Notes: generated from the sequence alone by a model not told the origin. Positions 17,796-28,200 are shown, numbered from the stretch's first letter. The stretch: DNA of 64,000 nt from HGM04593 sp045533955 (GCA_045533955.1 JAZSIU010000011.1:1-64000), one strand, 5' to 3'. Numbers and translations are program-made.

Positions 17796-19135
17796 TGAAC
17801 AAAGAGAATGTGGCCGATATTTTGCCCTCGGCTCTAAGGAAAATGGGCATCGAGGCGCTGAACGAGATGCAGAGAGCTGCCGTGGAGCATTGCAACCGTT
17901 GCAATAGTATGGTGCTTCTCTCGCCTACGGGAACGGGAAAGACACTGGCCTATCTGCTGCCGCTGCTGCAACGCTTGGACGGGGCGATTGGCGGCCTTCA
18001 GGCGCTTATTGTGGTGCCCTCGCGCGAGCTTGCGCAGCAGGTGGCCGAGGTGTGGCGCACGATGCAGACGCAGTATCGTATGGTGGCGCTCTATGGCGGA
18101 CGTCCCGCCCTCGAGGAGGCCGCCGTGCTGCAAAATGTATCGCCCGCGGCTGTCGTGGGAACGCCCGGACGTCTCATCGACCATCTGAAGCAGGGGAATC
18201 TGCTTGCCGATGCTTGTCGTCTGCTGGTGATTGACGAGTTTGACAAATGCTTGGAGATGGGCTTCTGCGACGAGATGCAGCAGCTGCTTGAGCTGTTGCC
18301 CGGGGTGGATTCGCGCTTTTTGCTATCGGCGACCGATTGCGACGAGATTCCTCGCTTCGCCGGGGCCGATGGTGCCGAGAGGCTGGATTTTCGCGCTCGC
18401 GACGAGCAACCATCGGCTCGCACCGCTTTTTACACCGTAACAACAACGCCCGAGGATAGGTTACAGGCGCTTTTCGGGCTGCTGTGCTCGCTGAAGGGCG
18501 AGCCTGCCATTGTCTTTTGTAATTTCCGCGAGACGGTCGAGGAGGTGCGCAGCTATCTTGCAAAAGGGCGGTTGATTGTCTCGGCCTATCACGGGGCGAT
18601 GGAACAGAAGGAGCGCGAGATTGCTCTTTATCGCTTCTCGAGCGGGTGCAGCAATATTCTTGTGAGCACCGACCTTGCAGCACGTGGATTGGATATTAAA
18701 GATGTGCGGCACGTCATTCATTTTCAGCGTCCTATGACTGCCGATATTTTTACGCATCGTAACGGTCGCACCGCACGTTGGGATGCCGAGGGAGCCGTGT
18801 ATATAATATCGTATCACAATCATCCGCTACCCGAATTTGTACCCGAGGATATTAAGGAGTATCGGCTAAAGGGAAAATATCCGTTGCCTCCCGCACCCGA
18901 TTGGACGGCTCTTTATATAGGAAAAGGTAAGCGCGACAAGATAAGCCGTGGCGACCTTGCGGGATTCTTTATGAAAAAAGGCGGCCTTGCGCCGCAGAAT
19001 GTGGGCCCGATACTCGTGTTCGACCGTTACGCTTACGTTACAGTGCAATACAGAGGCGTCGGGGAGCTGTTGCGACGCCTCGCAGGCGAAAAAATCAAGG
19101 GCCTTAAGACTAAAATTGAGATTGTACGGGGGTAG
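17795..19135 (+). CDS. DEAD-box RNA helicase, DbpA-like
   Basis: ATP-dependent RNA helicase, 446 residues. Motif I reads SPTGTGKT, motif Ia PSRELAQQ, motif Ib GTPGRL, motif II DEFD (canonical DEAD changed in positions 3 and 4), motif III SATD, and motifs V/VI STDLAARGLDIKDV and HRNGRTAR. The C-terminal 75 residues (GDLAGFFMKKGGLAPQNVGP, FDRYAYVTV) resemble the RRM-like domain of DbpA, which binds 23S rRNA, so a role in ribosome assembly is likely. Translation is coupled to the sulfatase gene through a 1-bp stop/start overlap, an unusual partnership without an obvious functional link. Confidence 0.88.
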   Translation: MNKENVADILPSALRKMGIEALNEMQRAAVEHCNRCNSMVLLSPTGTGKTLAYLLPLLQRLDGAIGGLQALIVVPSRELAQQVAEVWRTMQTQYRMVALYGGRPALEEAAVLQNVSPAAVVGTPGRLIDHLKQGNLLADACRLLVIDEFDKCLEMGFCDEMQQLLELLPGVDSRFLLSATDCDEIPRFAGADGAERLDFRARDEQPSARTAFYTVTTTPEDRLQALFGLLCSLKGEPAIVFCNFRETVEEVRSYLAKGRLIVSAYHGAMEQKEREIALYRFSSGCSNILVSTDLAARGLDIKDVRHVIHFQRPMTADIFTHRNGRTARWDAEGAVYIISYHNHPLPEFVPEDIKEYRLKGKYPLPPAPDWTALYIGKGKRDKISRGDLAGFFMKKGGLAPQNVGPILVFDRYAYVTVQYRGVGELLRRLAGEKIKGLKTKIEIVRG

Positions 19136-19277
19136 GGCGCTGTCATTCTGCTTATTCTTGATTGCTTTTTCTTGCTTTTTTGTTGCACAAAAAGGCTGTT
19201 TTTGTGTTGATGTTTAGTAAAAATGCTCATTTTGATGAAAAAAAGTTTCTAAATAGCGTATTTATCAAAAAAAATGT

Positions 19278-19285
19278 TAACTTCG
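19278..19285 (+). promoter_or_regulatory. -7 box for the serC operon
   Basis: TAACTTCG, a Bacteroidota-type -7 element about 75 bp before serC. The intergenic stretch 19136-19361 otherwise shows no gene. Confidence 0.45.
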
Positions 19286-19361
19286 CGGCCTATTAACTGC
19301 CGCTTTCTTACTGTGAGCGGTTATATGAAAATGCGATATTAACTGAAAAATAGACATAAAA

Positions 19362-20429
19362 ATGAAAAAGTATAATTTTAATGCAGGCCCATCTATCCTG
19401 CCGCGTGAAGTAATTGAGGAGACGGCAAAGGCAGTGCTCGACCTTAACGGAATAGGATTGTCTTTACTCGAAATAAGCCACCGTTCAAAGGATTTTCAGG
19501 CTGTCATTGACGAGGCTGTTGCCCTGTTCAAGGAACTCCTTGAGATTCCCGAGGGTTACTCGGTGCTGTTCCTCGGCGGAGGCGCGAGTATGCAATTCTG
19601 TATGGTGCCTTATAATTTCCTCGACAAAAAAGCGGCTTATCTTAATACCGGTACTTGGGCCAACAAGGCTCTGAAAGAGGCTAAGAATTTCGGCGAGGCT
19701 GTCGAGGTTGCATCGTCAAAGGATAAGACTTACAGCTACATTCCCAAAGATTATGTAATTCCCACCGACGCCGACTATTTTCACATTACAACAAATAATA
19801 CAATCTACGGAACCGAGATTCGCAAGGATATTGATTGCCCCGTGCCTCTTATTGCCGATATGTCATCGGATATTTTTTCGCGTCCCGTTGATGTGAGCAA
19901 ATATACCTGTATCTACGGTGGTGCGCAGAAGAATCTTGCACCCTCGGGCGTTACATTCGTCATTGTCAAGAACGACGCTCTTGGAAAAGTATCGCGCACA
20001 ATCCCCACAATGCTCGATTATCGCACACACGTCGAGGGCGGCTCAATGTTCAACACGCCTCCCGTGCTGCCCATCTACGCTGCAATGCAGACACTGCGCT
20101 GGATTAAGGCTCAGGGTGGTGTCAAGGAGATGCAGCGTCGTGCCGAGGAGCGTGCGGTTCTGCTCTATGGCGAGATTGACAGCAACCCTCTGTTCCGCGG
20201 AACAGCTGCCACGGACGACCGCTCGTTTATGAACATTGACTTTGTGATGTCCGACGAATACAAGGAGCTCGAGGCTGACTTTATGGCATACGCTCAGTCG
20301 CAGGGAATGGTGGGCATCAAGGGCCACCGCTCGATAGGCGGATTCCGCGCATCGTGCTACAATGCCCTGCCTCTTGAGGCTGTGCAGGCGCTTGTCGATT
20401 GTATGAGGAGTTTCAAGAATAATCATTGA
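19362..20429 (+). CDS. serC: Phosphoserine aminotransferase
   Basis: PLP enzyme converting 3-phosphohydroxypyruvate and glutamate to phosphoserine and 2-oxoglutarate (serine biosynthesis; may also serve pyridoxal synthesis). The 355 residues are full length: N-terminal FNAGPSILPREV, GGGASMQF phosphate-binding loop, ADMSSDIFSRP with the PLP-pairing Asp, and the Schiff-base Lys in YGGAQKNLAPSG near residue 190. Followed after 12 bp by serA, so two consecutive steps of the pathway share an operon. Confidence 0.97.
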   Translation: MKKYNFNAGPSILPREVIEETAKAVLDLNGIGLSLLEISHRSKDFQAVIDEAVALFKELLEIPEGYSVLFLGGGASMQFCMVPYNFLDKKAAYLNTGTWANKALKEAKNFGEAVEVASSKDKTYSYIPKDYVIPTDADYFHITTNNTIYGTEIRKDIDCPVPLIADMSSDIFSRPVDVSKYTCIYGGAQKNLAPSGVTFVIVKNDALGKVSRTIPTMLDYRTHVEGGSMFNTPPVLPIYAAMQTLRWIKAQGGVKEMQRRAEERAVLLYGEIDSNPLFRGTAATDDRSFMNIDFVMSDEYKELEADFMAYAQSQGMVGIKGHRSIGGFRASCYNALPLEAVQALVDCMRSFKNNH

Positions 20430-20441
20430 TTAGGAACCATT

Positions 20442-21362
20442 ATGAAAAAAGTTGTTGTTGCAACCGAAAAGCCTTTTGCTGCGGTTGCCGTAAAAGGAAT
20501 AAAAGAGGTTGTCGAGGGTGCAGGCTATGAGCTTGCCCTGCTCGAAAAATATAGCGACAAGGCGCAGCTCATCGAGGCTGTCGCCGACGCCGACGCAATT
20601 ATCATCCGCAGCGATAAGATAGATAATGAGGTGCTCGAGGCCGCAAAGAGCCTGAAATTGGTTGTCCGCGCCGGTGCCGGATACGACAATGTCGACCTTG
20701 CCGCCGCCACTGCGCACGGTGTGTGTGTGATGAACACTCCCGGACAGAATGCCAATGCCGTTGCCGAGCTTGCCTTTGGAATGATGGTTTATGCCTATCG
20801 TAATATGTATAATGGAATGTCGGGCCTTGAGCTCAAAGGTAAAAAACTCGGCATTCACGCCTACGGTAACGTAGGGCGCAACGTGGGCCGCATAGCCAAA
20901 GGATTCGGGATGGATATTTATATTTACGACTGCTACACTCCGCAGGAGATTGTCGATGCCGACGGTGTTAAGCGCCTCGATACGGTAGAGGAACTTTACA
21001 GCACCTGCGACATTGTATCGGTGCACATTCCCGCAACGCCCGAGACGAAACAATCCATCGGAAAGGCACTCGTGGGCTCAATGCCCAAGCCTGCGTTGCT
21101 TGTAAACACCGCACGAAAAGAGGTCATCAACGAGCCCGAGCTTCTCGAGGTTCTTGCCTCCCGAGGCGACCTGAAATATGTTACCGACGTCGCCCCCGAT
21201 GCAATAGAGGCATTCGAGGCATTCGAGGGACGCTTCTTTGCAACGCCCAAAAAGATGGGTGCACAGACAGCCGAGGCTAATGTGAACGCAGGCATCGCTG
21301 CTGCCCGTCAGATTGTCGATTATTTCGAGAATGGTAACGAGAGATTCAGAGTGAATAAGTAA
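20442..21362 (+). CDS. serA: D-3-phosphoglycerate dehydrogenase (short, Lys-type)
   Basis: Oxidises 3-phosphoglycerate to 3-phosphohydroxypyruvate with NAD+. At 306 residues it has only the substrate and nucleotide domains and lacks the regulatory ACT/ASB domains of the long enzymes, so serine feedback through ACT is not expected. Nucleotide loop reads HAYGNVGRNVGRIA; NTARKEVINEPEL carries the catalytic Arg. Where most family members have the catalytic His (TPHIG) this one has TPKKMGAQTAEAN, i.e. Lys. That matches the Lys-type short enzymes known from Entamoeba and relatives (recalled, not checked). Confidence 0.93.
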   Translation: MKKVVVATEKPFAAVAVKGIKEVVEGAGYELALLEKYSDKAQLIEAVADADAIIIRSDKIDNEVLEAAKSLKLVVRAGAGYDNVDLAAATAHGVCVMNTPGQNANAVAELAFGMMVYAYRNMYNGMSGLELKGKKLGIHAYGNVGRNVGRIAKGFGMDIYIYDCYTPQEIVDADGVKRLDTVEELYSTCDIVSVHIPATPETKQSIGKALVGSMPKPALLVNTARKEVINEPELLEVLASRGDLKYVTDVAPDAIEAFEAFEGRFFATPKKMGAQTAEANVNAGIAAARQIVDYFENGNERFRVNK

Positions 21363-21376
21363 AAAAGCAAGATAGT

Positions 21377-22624
21377 ATGGCAATAATAAAACCTTTTCGC
21401 GGCGTACGTCCGCCGCAGAATCTTGTCGAGAAGGTGCAGAGCCGCCCTTACGACGTTCTAAACTCGGACGAAGCACGCGCCGAGGCCGAGGGAAATGAAA
21501 TGTCGCTCTATCACATAATACGTCCCGAGATTGATTTTCCCGTTGGGACGGATGAGCACGCTCCCGAGGTATATGCCAAGGCTGCCGAGAATTTTGCAAA
21601 ATTCCAACAGAATGGTTGGCTGGTTCAGGATGCAAAGGAGCAATATTACATATATGCGCAGACAATGAACGGAAAGACGCAGTATGGTCTTGTGGTGTGC
21701 GCATACGTCGATGATTATATGAACGGCGTGATAAAGAAGCACGAACTTACCCGCAAGGATAAAGAGGAAGACCGTATGAAGCACGTGCGCGTGAACAACG
21801 CAAACATCGAGCCGGTATTTTTTGCCTTCCCCGATTGCAGCGAGCTCGACAATCTTGTGGCTCGTTACACGGCCGAGGCACCCGAGTACGACTTTACCGC
21901 ACAGCTCGACGGTTTCCGCCATCAATTGTGGATTGTTGACAAGGACGAGGATATTGCAACAATAACCAATGAATTTGCCAAAATGCCCGCACTTTATATT
22001 GCCGACGGACACCACCGCTCGGCAGCGGCAGCACTTGTGGGCAAGGAGAAGGCCGACAATAACCCCGCACATCGCGGAGACGAGGAGTACAACTATTTTA
22101 TGGCAGTGTGCTTCCCCGCAAGTCTGCTTACAATCATCGACTATAATCGTGTGGTAAAAGACCTCAACGGCCTCTCACCCGAGGAGTTTTTAGCGGCACT
22201 AGAGGAGAATTTTACCGTTGAGTGTAAAGGCGGGGATATTTATAAGCCCGAGGCACTACACAATTTCTCGCTTTATCTCGAGGGTAAATGGTACAGCCTC
22301 ACCGCAAAGAGAGGCACATATGACGACAGCGACCCCATAGGAGTGCTCGACGTAACAATCTCGTCGAACCTTATCCTTGATAATATTTTGGGAATAAAAG
22401 ACCTGCGCACAAGCAAGCGCGTGGATTTTGTGGGTGGTATACGAGGCCTCGGCGAACTTAAACGTCGCGTCGATAGTGGCGAGATGAGGGCGGCTCTTGC
22501 GCTCTATCCCGTCTCAATGAAGCAACTTGTGGATATTGCCGACACGGGCAATATTATGCCCCCAAAGACAACGTGGTTCGAGCCTAAACTGCGTTCGGGC
22601 CTTGTAATTCATAAATTAAGCTGA
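21377..22624 (+). CDS. DUF1015 family protein
   Basis: Conserved protein of unknown biochemical function. The 415 residues start with IIKPFRGVRPPQNLVEKV and the near-invariant SRPYDV, and include YIADGHHRSAAAALV (His-rich motif near residue 210) and LRTSKRVDFVGGIRG, all characteristic of DUF1015. It lies 14 bp after serA and its stop codon overlaps the next gene by one base. The position behind serC-serA recurs in Bacteroidota (recalled knowledge) and suggests a link to serine or phosphoserine metabolism; this is not proven. Confidence 0.9.
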   Translation: MAIIKPFRGVRPPQNLVEKVQSRPYDVLNSDEARAEAEGNEMSLYHIIRPEIDFPVGTDEHAPEVYAKAAENFAKFQQNGWLVQDAKEQYYIYAQTMNGKTQYGLVVCAYVDDYMNGVIKKHELTRKDKEEDRMKHVRVNNANIEPVFFAFPDCSELDNLVARYTAEAPEYDFTAQLDGFRHQLWIVDKDEDIATITNEFAKMPALYIADGHHRSAAAALVGKEKADNNPAHRGDEEYNYFMAVCFPASLLTIIDYNRVVKDLNGLSPEEFLAALEENFTVECKGGDIYKPEALHNFSLYLEGKWYSLTAKRGTYDDSDPIGVLDVTISSNLILDNILGIKDLRTSKRVDFVGGIRGLGELKRRVDSGEMRAALALYPVSMKQLVDIADTGNIMPPKTTWFEPKLRSGLVIHKLS

Positions 22625-23244
22625 TGCTCCCCGAGGACGTTTATAAGACAATAGATACGGCAGGCGAGGGAATTTACACCGAGAAAAGGAGTAAATTCCT
22701 TGCCTTTGCTCTGCCCGTTACCACAATAGACGAGGTAAAAGCACAGGTCGAGGCCTATCAAAAGAGATACTACGACGCGCGCCACGTCTGTTACGCCTAT
22801 CGTCTGGGCGAGCGTGGCGAGCAGGAGAGGGCCAACGACAATGGCGAGCCTTCGGGCACTGCCGGAAAGCCCATTTTAGGACAGATTCACAGCCGCGAGC
22901 TTACAAATGTGCTTGTAATTGTGGTGCGTTACTTTGGCGGAATAAAATTGGGCACGAGCGGGTTGATTGTCGCCTATCGTCTGGCCGCAGCCGAAGCTCT
23001 GGACGCAACAGAGCACGTCGAAAAGACCATAAACGGCGAGATAACATTATCATTCTCGTACCCTCTGTTGAACGAGGTGCTGCGCATTGTAAAGGAAGAG
23101 GAGCCTAAAGTGGTGGAGCAGATTTTTGACAACGACTGCGTGGTGCGCCTCTCGATGCGTCTTTCGCGTCTGCCGCGCCTTGTCGAGCGTTACGAAAAAT
23201 TGGTGATAAGCAGTAAAGGCGACCTGAGAATTGAGAAAGACTGA
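22624..23244 (+). CDS. yigZ: YigZ/IMPACT family protein
   Basis: UPF0029/IMPACT-type protein. The 206 residues contain the family signature region: RHVCYAYRLGE, DNGEPSGTAGKPIL, and VVRYFGGIKLGTSGL at roughly residues 58-120, followed by a ferredoxin-like C-terminal domain. Eukaryotic relatives act in translational control; the bacterial role is not settled. Its start overlaps the DUF1015 stop (TGATG), and a strong terminator follows, so it is the last gene of the serC operon. Confidence 0.92.
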   Translation: MLPEDVYKTIDTAGEGIYTEKRSKFLAFALPVTTIDEVKAQVEAYQKRYYDARHVCYAYRLGERGEQERANDNGEPSGTAGKPILGQIHSRELTNVLVIVVRYFGGIKLGTSGLIVAYRLAAAEALDATEHVEKTINGEITLSFSYPLLNEVLRIVKEEEPKVVEQIFDNDCVVRLSMRLSRLPRLVERYEKLVISSKGDLRIEKD

Positions 23245-23265
23245 ATCAAAAGAGATTCAGTCTTT
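23236..23265 (+). terminator. Terminator of the serC-serA-DUF1015-yigZ operon
   Basis: 12-bp perfect stem (AAAGACTGAATC / GATTCAGTCTTT), 6-nt loop and a tract of eight or more T. Overlaps the last codons and stop of yigZ. Confidence 0.9.
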
Positions 23266-23321
23266 TTTTTGTCTGCACCGATGGTTCGCAAATAGAATCG
23301 GGTAGTGTGGGAATTTATTGC

Positions 23322-23837
23322 TCACTCTTTGTACCACGATGCGTACATTACATAGTCGTTTGCTATGCGCTCGACAATATCTTTTTGTTGCTCGGCGCTC
23401 ACCTCTTTTATCTTTTTTGCAGGCACTCCGGCATATATGCAGCCACCCTCGACGCGCATCCCCGAGGTTACAAGGGCGTTGGCCGCGACAATTGCTCCGC
23501 TCTCGACCACGGCATTATCCAATATTGTAGCACCCATCCCAATGAGGCAATTATCCTCTATTGTGGCTCCGTGAATTGTGGCGTTGTGCCCAATAGAGAC
23601 GTTATTGCCAATCTTTGTAACCGAGCGTTTGTAGAGCGTGTGTATAACCGCCCCATCCTGTATGTTCACCTTATTGCCGATGGTGATTGTGTTTACGTCG
23701 CCGCGCAGCACTGTACCGTACCATATTGAGCAGTCGTCGCCAATTGTTACGTCGCCTATTATCGCTGCCGTCTCGGCGGCGAAGCAATTTTTTCCTATAC
23801 GAGGGGTGAATCCTCTTACGTTTTTTATTATAGCCAT
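23322..23837 (-). CDS. Gamma-class carbonic anhydrase-like protein
   Basis: Left-handed beta-helix (hexapeptide repeat) protein of the gamma-carbonic anhydrase/YrdA/PaaY group, 171 residues. Repeating I-G-x-x-x-x units run from about residue 25 to 130. Zinc-ligand histidines fit GAVIHTLYKRS and IGHNATIHGATI. Family members form trimers with metal at subunit interfaces; CO2 hydration activity varies and is unproven here. Transcribed alone, convergent with yigZ. Confidence 0.9.
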   Translation of the reverse strand: MAIIKNVRGFTPRIGKNCFAAETAAIIGDVTIGDDCSIWYGTVLRGDVNTITIGNKVNIQDGAVIHTLYKRSVTKIGNNVSIGHNATIHGATIEDNCLIGMGATILDNAVVESGAIVAANALVTSGMRVEGGCIYAGVPAKKIKEVSAEQQKDIVERIANDYVMYASWYKE

Positions 23838-23901
23838 AATTCGTCTTTTTTATTCCGTGGCTAAGGTAAGGATTTATTTTCTCTTGACCAAAAAAAGAGG
23901 C

Positions 23902-24153
23902 TCACGGCATAAATTCGCCCCCCACGCCATTGAGCGTCTGACGCAGAATCTGATTCAGATTTTCGTCGTCGTGCTCTTTTTCCTTATTTAATTTTACAAG
24001 AAAATCGGCTGTCGTCTTTAGTGCCTGATTTATTGTGCCCGGGTCCTCGCAGTCGTGTGTCAGGCGCTCGAGCCGTTGAATGAGACGATGGAACAGGGCC
24101 AGCGTTTCGTTGTGTACGTCGTTGATGGTTACTTTACTGTTTTTCTTTGCCAT
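23902..24153 (-). CDS. Small hypothetical protein (83 residues)
   Basis: Not recognised. Predicted to be almost wholly alpha-helical and charged, with a heptad-like stretch (TLALFHRLIQRLERL) and a Lys/Glu/Asp-rich segment (VKLNKEKEHDDENLNQILR). No membrane segment and no signal. It is divergent from the phage-like cassette that starts 160 bp away and 64 bp ahead of the carbonic anhydrase gene. It may be a regulator or packaging accessory belonging to the cassette, but nothing proves it. Confidence 0.5.
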   Translation of the reverse strand: MAKKNSKVTINDVHNETLALFHRLIQRLERLTHDCEDPGTINQALKTTADFLVKLNKEKEHDDENLNQILRQTLNGVGGEFMP

Positions 24154-24313
24154 AGCGTGTGATGATTTTTAGGTTGCAAATATAATGCACTGTTTAAGAA
24201 ATAGGTTGTGAAACTATTATAATCTTAATAGACAATAAATTAGTGATAATATCGCAACCGAATCGGACGCTTCTCGTATTTCTTTTGCACAAAACTTTTT
24301 AAATGTAAAAATT

Positions 24314-24844
24314 ATGGTAATACCGGGAATTATTAGCGGTGTAAGCGGTGCAATGGGGCTTATATCGGGAGTGAAAGGAATTTTTGATGCGCGGTCGGCT
24401 GCTCGCAAGCAAAGAAAGTTGCTCAACGAGGGCAAGGCGTCGGAGGCTGCGTGGTACAAACGTAACTATTATGGCGACTATATGAATACCTCTATGGCGC
24501 GCGCGGCTCTTAAAAGAGTCGAGGATACGTTGCGCTCGCGCAGTAGGCAGAATAGGGGATATTCGGCGGTGAATGGGGCAACACCCGAGCTTGAGCTTGC
24601 CCGTAACCGTCAGAGTGCCGAGGTGCTCGAGAATGTGGCAACGGGGCTTGCACAGCAGGATAGTGCAACAAAAAGTCGAATCGACGCTATCCACCAGCAG
24701 AATTTGAATGCTTTGCGCAGTAGTCAGCTCAATGAGCTGAAAATGGACGAGCAGGCGGGGGCGCAGGCTGCTTCGCAGGGCTTTGGTCTATTGAACAATG
24801 CACTGATGGGGGTTAATTGGGGTAGCGAGAAAAAAACAATATAA
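24314..24844 (+). CDS. Phage-type internal virion / assembly protein (putative)
   Basis: 176 residues. The first 25 residues are Gly/hydrophobic (MVIPGIISGVSGAMGLISGVKGI is the segment at residues 1-23, key residues PG, SG, GLISG), then a helical, Arg/Gln/Ala-rich body (SAARKQRKLL, NLNALRSSQLNELK, GAQAASQGFGLLNN). Short proteins of this build, a glycine-rich amphipathic start and long helices, occur beside portal genes in podovirus-like phages of Bacteroidota, where they may be internal virion proteins. No enzymatic motif. Identification rests on composition and on the neighbours. Confidence 0.5.
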   Translation: MVIPGIISGVSGAMGLISGVKGIFDARSAARKQRKLLNEGKASEAAWYKRNYYGDYMNTSMARAALKRVEDTLRSRSRQNRGYSAVNGATPELELARNRQSAEVLENVATGLAQQDSATKSRIDAIHQQNLNALRSSQLNELKMDEQAGAQAASQGFGLLNNALMGVNWGSEKKTI

Positions 24845-24855
24845 TTTATTTACTT

Positions 24856-25269
24856 ATGGAAAAGAAAATTAAACAATTGGCCTCGGTTGTCGATAATGAA
24901 AATCAGAGGCTTAAGGAGGCTCGTTACCGGCACGCGGCGGCAATGGCTGCCGATGCGGTAACTAATTTGGCCTCGATGTATGCACGTAGCCGAGGCGGTC
25001 GTTACGCGCTGGGAACAAATTTTGCTTCGCAGAGTGGCCGTGAACTATCGTCTGCGCGCGAGAATGTGTCGGCTGCCCGACGTAATTATAACGCACTTAT
25101 GACAGAGCTTGCCTTTAGAGAACTTATCAACAAAAGGGGCTCGTCGGTGCCGCAAGCCTCGAGGCCGACATTGCAGGCGGGAGAAACTTTTGCACGAAAA
25201 GGAGCCGAGGGCATTCTCTCGGCCGAAAAAAATATGTCTCGTTGGGGTAAAATGTTGAAACGCAATTAA
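24856..25269 (+). CDS. Small helical protein of the phage cassette
   Basis: Not recognised by family. 137 residues, predominantly helical and Ala/Arg/Asn-rich (KIKQLASVVDNENQRLKEAR, RYRHAAAMAADAVTNLASMY, SAARRNYNALMTELAFREL). No membrane span or signal. Lies 11 bp after the previous gene and 25 bp before the large gene, so it is almost surely co-transcribed. A scaffold, internal virion or assembly role is plausible given the portal gene downstream. Confidence 0.5.
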   Translation: MEKKIKQLASVVDNENQRLKEARYRHAAAMAADAVTNLASMYARSRGGRYALGTNFASQSGRELSSARENVSAARRNYNALMTELAFRELINKRGSSVPQASRPTLQAGETFARKGAEGILSAEKNMSRWGKMLKRN

Positions 25270-25294
25270 GAATTAACAATAAAAAACTATTACT

Positions 25295-28200
25295 ATGAAC
25301 CTATTCAAAGAAAATGACGATTATCTGTTGAAAAAAGATGACCGACGCGGAAAAGATAATTCTTTTCGAGGCGATGGGGGTGCGGCTGTCAGTGCCGAGG
25401 ATAAAGAGTATATGAACAGCCTTGCCGACGAGATGAAATTAGCAGGCGAGCAGATGGAGCGCAGCCGCCAACGTCTCGAGGCTTGGGAGGCGAGAGATTG
25501 GGACAATTACTATAAGAGTAGTCAGAAGAATTTTCTTGTTCCAAAGGATAGCGAAGAGCGTCGTCGCCGACAGTTTGTAACCACTCCTAAAGTGGTCGAT
25601 GAGGCTATCGAGGAGTATTACAACGATACTTTCCGCCCCAAAATGCAGGCCGAGCGTAAGGCGGCCGATGCAAAAGCATTTGAGGCCTATAAAAGCTATG
25701 CGACAGTCCCGGGCGCAAATGCTTCGCTTGCAATTGGTAATTTGTATAGTGAGAGCAACCCTCTGACCACGCTCGAAAAAGCAATGGCCGCACCCGACGA
25801 TGGAGGGCTCGATGCAATTGCCAATCGCTATGCGCAGTATGCGGGGCTCGACCCCGACGAGTATCGTAAGCTGATACTCGAGCCGGCTCTCAGACAGAGG
25901 GCCGTAAAAGAGCTTGTCGATGAAAAAACGCCTAAAAGCACAGCTGAGTATATGTTGCGCGGTGTGCGTCGAAATTCGCTTATGGGCTCTATGGCCGACC
26001 TTGATTCCTATGGTTACAAGGGGGCCGGAGGGCATCGTTACATTGATGATATGGCAATGGAGAATTATAACCCCTCGCGCTTGGAGCGTTTCGTCTCAGG
26101 GGTGGGAGGACTTTTGCTCGATGGTGCTATGTTTGCGGGAATAGGCGCGGGTGCCTCATCGCTTGTGGGAAAAGCAACAAATACAATTGTTAATCGTGCC
26201 GCCTCGAAGATGATGCTCGAGGGTGCGACCAAAGGCCTCACACGCGAGGCGGCCGAGGCGGCTGCAAAAAAGGCTGTGCTCGGGAGCCTTAAGACGAAAA
26301 TCGCGCAGAGTGCGGCGACGCAGGGACTTACTCTGGGTACCTACGATGCTGCGCACAGCGTGGTCAGTGATATTCTGCACGGCGAGAATATTGATGCTAC
26401 TGCGGCAGCATCGGCCTTTGGACGCGGAGCGGCGACGGGTGCTGCCGTGGGTGTTGTGGGCACGCCGCTGAGACACGTTTCGAGAGGATTGACAGGCGGA
26501 CGCAGAGTGGCCGCATCGACGGGTATTCTGAGTGCCGAGTCGGCGGTGTTTACAGCCTCGGGCGAGCTTGGAAAAATGGCCGACGGGGTGCAGATTGAGC
26601 CCATCGACCTTGTTAACGATTTTGGCGAGAGTGCGGCTACGCTGCTTGCTATGAGGATGTTACATTGGCGCCCGTCGGGAGCCTCCGAGAAACTGAATAC
26701 CGTAGGACGATTAAAGCCCGAACTGCGATTCTCGATGCCCGAGGCCGAAGAAATTAAACGCGCGGGGGTTAATCCCGACCAATTTATCGCCAATCTCGAA
26801 AAGAGCCTTAACGTCTATTCGGCGGGTAGTGCAAAGGCTGCGCGCGATGTAAAAATGGATTATCTGCGACTTATGTCCTTGCCCGATTTATCAATCTCGG
26901 CACGCTCGAAACTGCTTTACGTTGTCGAGAATAAACTCTCCTCGACACCGCCCGAGGCCGTCGATTATAAGGTGATTGATAAGGGCAACGGTAACTACGT
27001 CTTTTCGACCATTGATGCCGAGGGCCGTCTGCTCGAGAATATAAAGTGTCGTAGTCGCGAGGAGCTGAAGAGCCTCTACTTTACGCGTACGGGACAGATG
27101 CGTCGCAACAGAATTGCTATGCACGAGAGAATGTTGATGCAGAGTTACGACTCGCAGAATTTCTTTCGTCAGGCTGGTAAATATGCTCGTGAGACGGGCA
27201 CCGACGTCAACCTAATCTCGGATATTATGTACCGCAAAGCGCGTCAAGAGGAGCTTGCGCCCAAGGAACAGGCTGTGCTCGACGATATTCTTGCACGCTC
27301 GAACTACTCGGATAGTGAGGTGGGGCAGATGCTCCACTCGCTCCGCCGCAGCCTCGAGCAAGAATACGGCCTTAACGACGGCAGCTTGCTTGGGGCAATA
27401 GACAAGAGTGCCTTCCACTGCTCAAAAGCCGAGAACGACGCACTTAACAGCTACGAGAAAATTATGCGCAGCGAGGTTCTGAAACTATACGAAGGAGTGT
27501 CGAACAAGCGTGCCAATGAGCTCTCGTCCTACGATAATGACTATGCAGGTCTGGGAAACAGCGAGCTTAAAAAGCAGGAGCAACAAAATTTTACCACCCG
27601 TGCAATAATCACGGGCGAGGGGCTGAACGAAGGGGCGGTACCCACATTCACCGAGCAATATGGAATATTCGCAACCGACGTTCGTAAACCCAAAAATTGG
27701 GACGAGAGATATGTGTGGAACCCGCGACGCAACAAACACACGCGCGAGGATGTTGATAGAATGGCAAAGGAAGCTGTTGAATTAGGAAAGTCGCTCGGGG
27801 TTAAAATAAATGTCATTGTCGATGCGTCGCAAATTCCAATTACCGACCCCGAATGGAATTTTAAGATGCGCTCATTTGGCTGGCTCAATGAAATGAATGG
27901 CGAGATAACAATAAATGTTCCAAACAACGAAGATATTGCCGCCGTGCGCCGAACCGTAGTACACGAGGCTGTGGGGCACAGAGGCTTCGGACAACTTTTC
28001 GGCTACTACTATTTCGACTTTCTCGAGGAGGTCTATCAACGTTCCGACGCCGACGTCCGCAAAAGCATCGACGAGATTGCCACTAATAATGCTTTTCATT
28101 TGCATAAAGCTGTTGACGAGTATATTGCGCGTCTTTCGGAGCGCACTATAACCACTCCCGAGCAGCGTTCAATCTACCAGCGTTTCCGCGATTTTGTACG

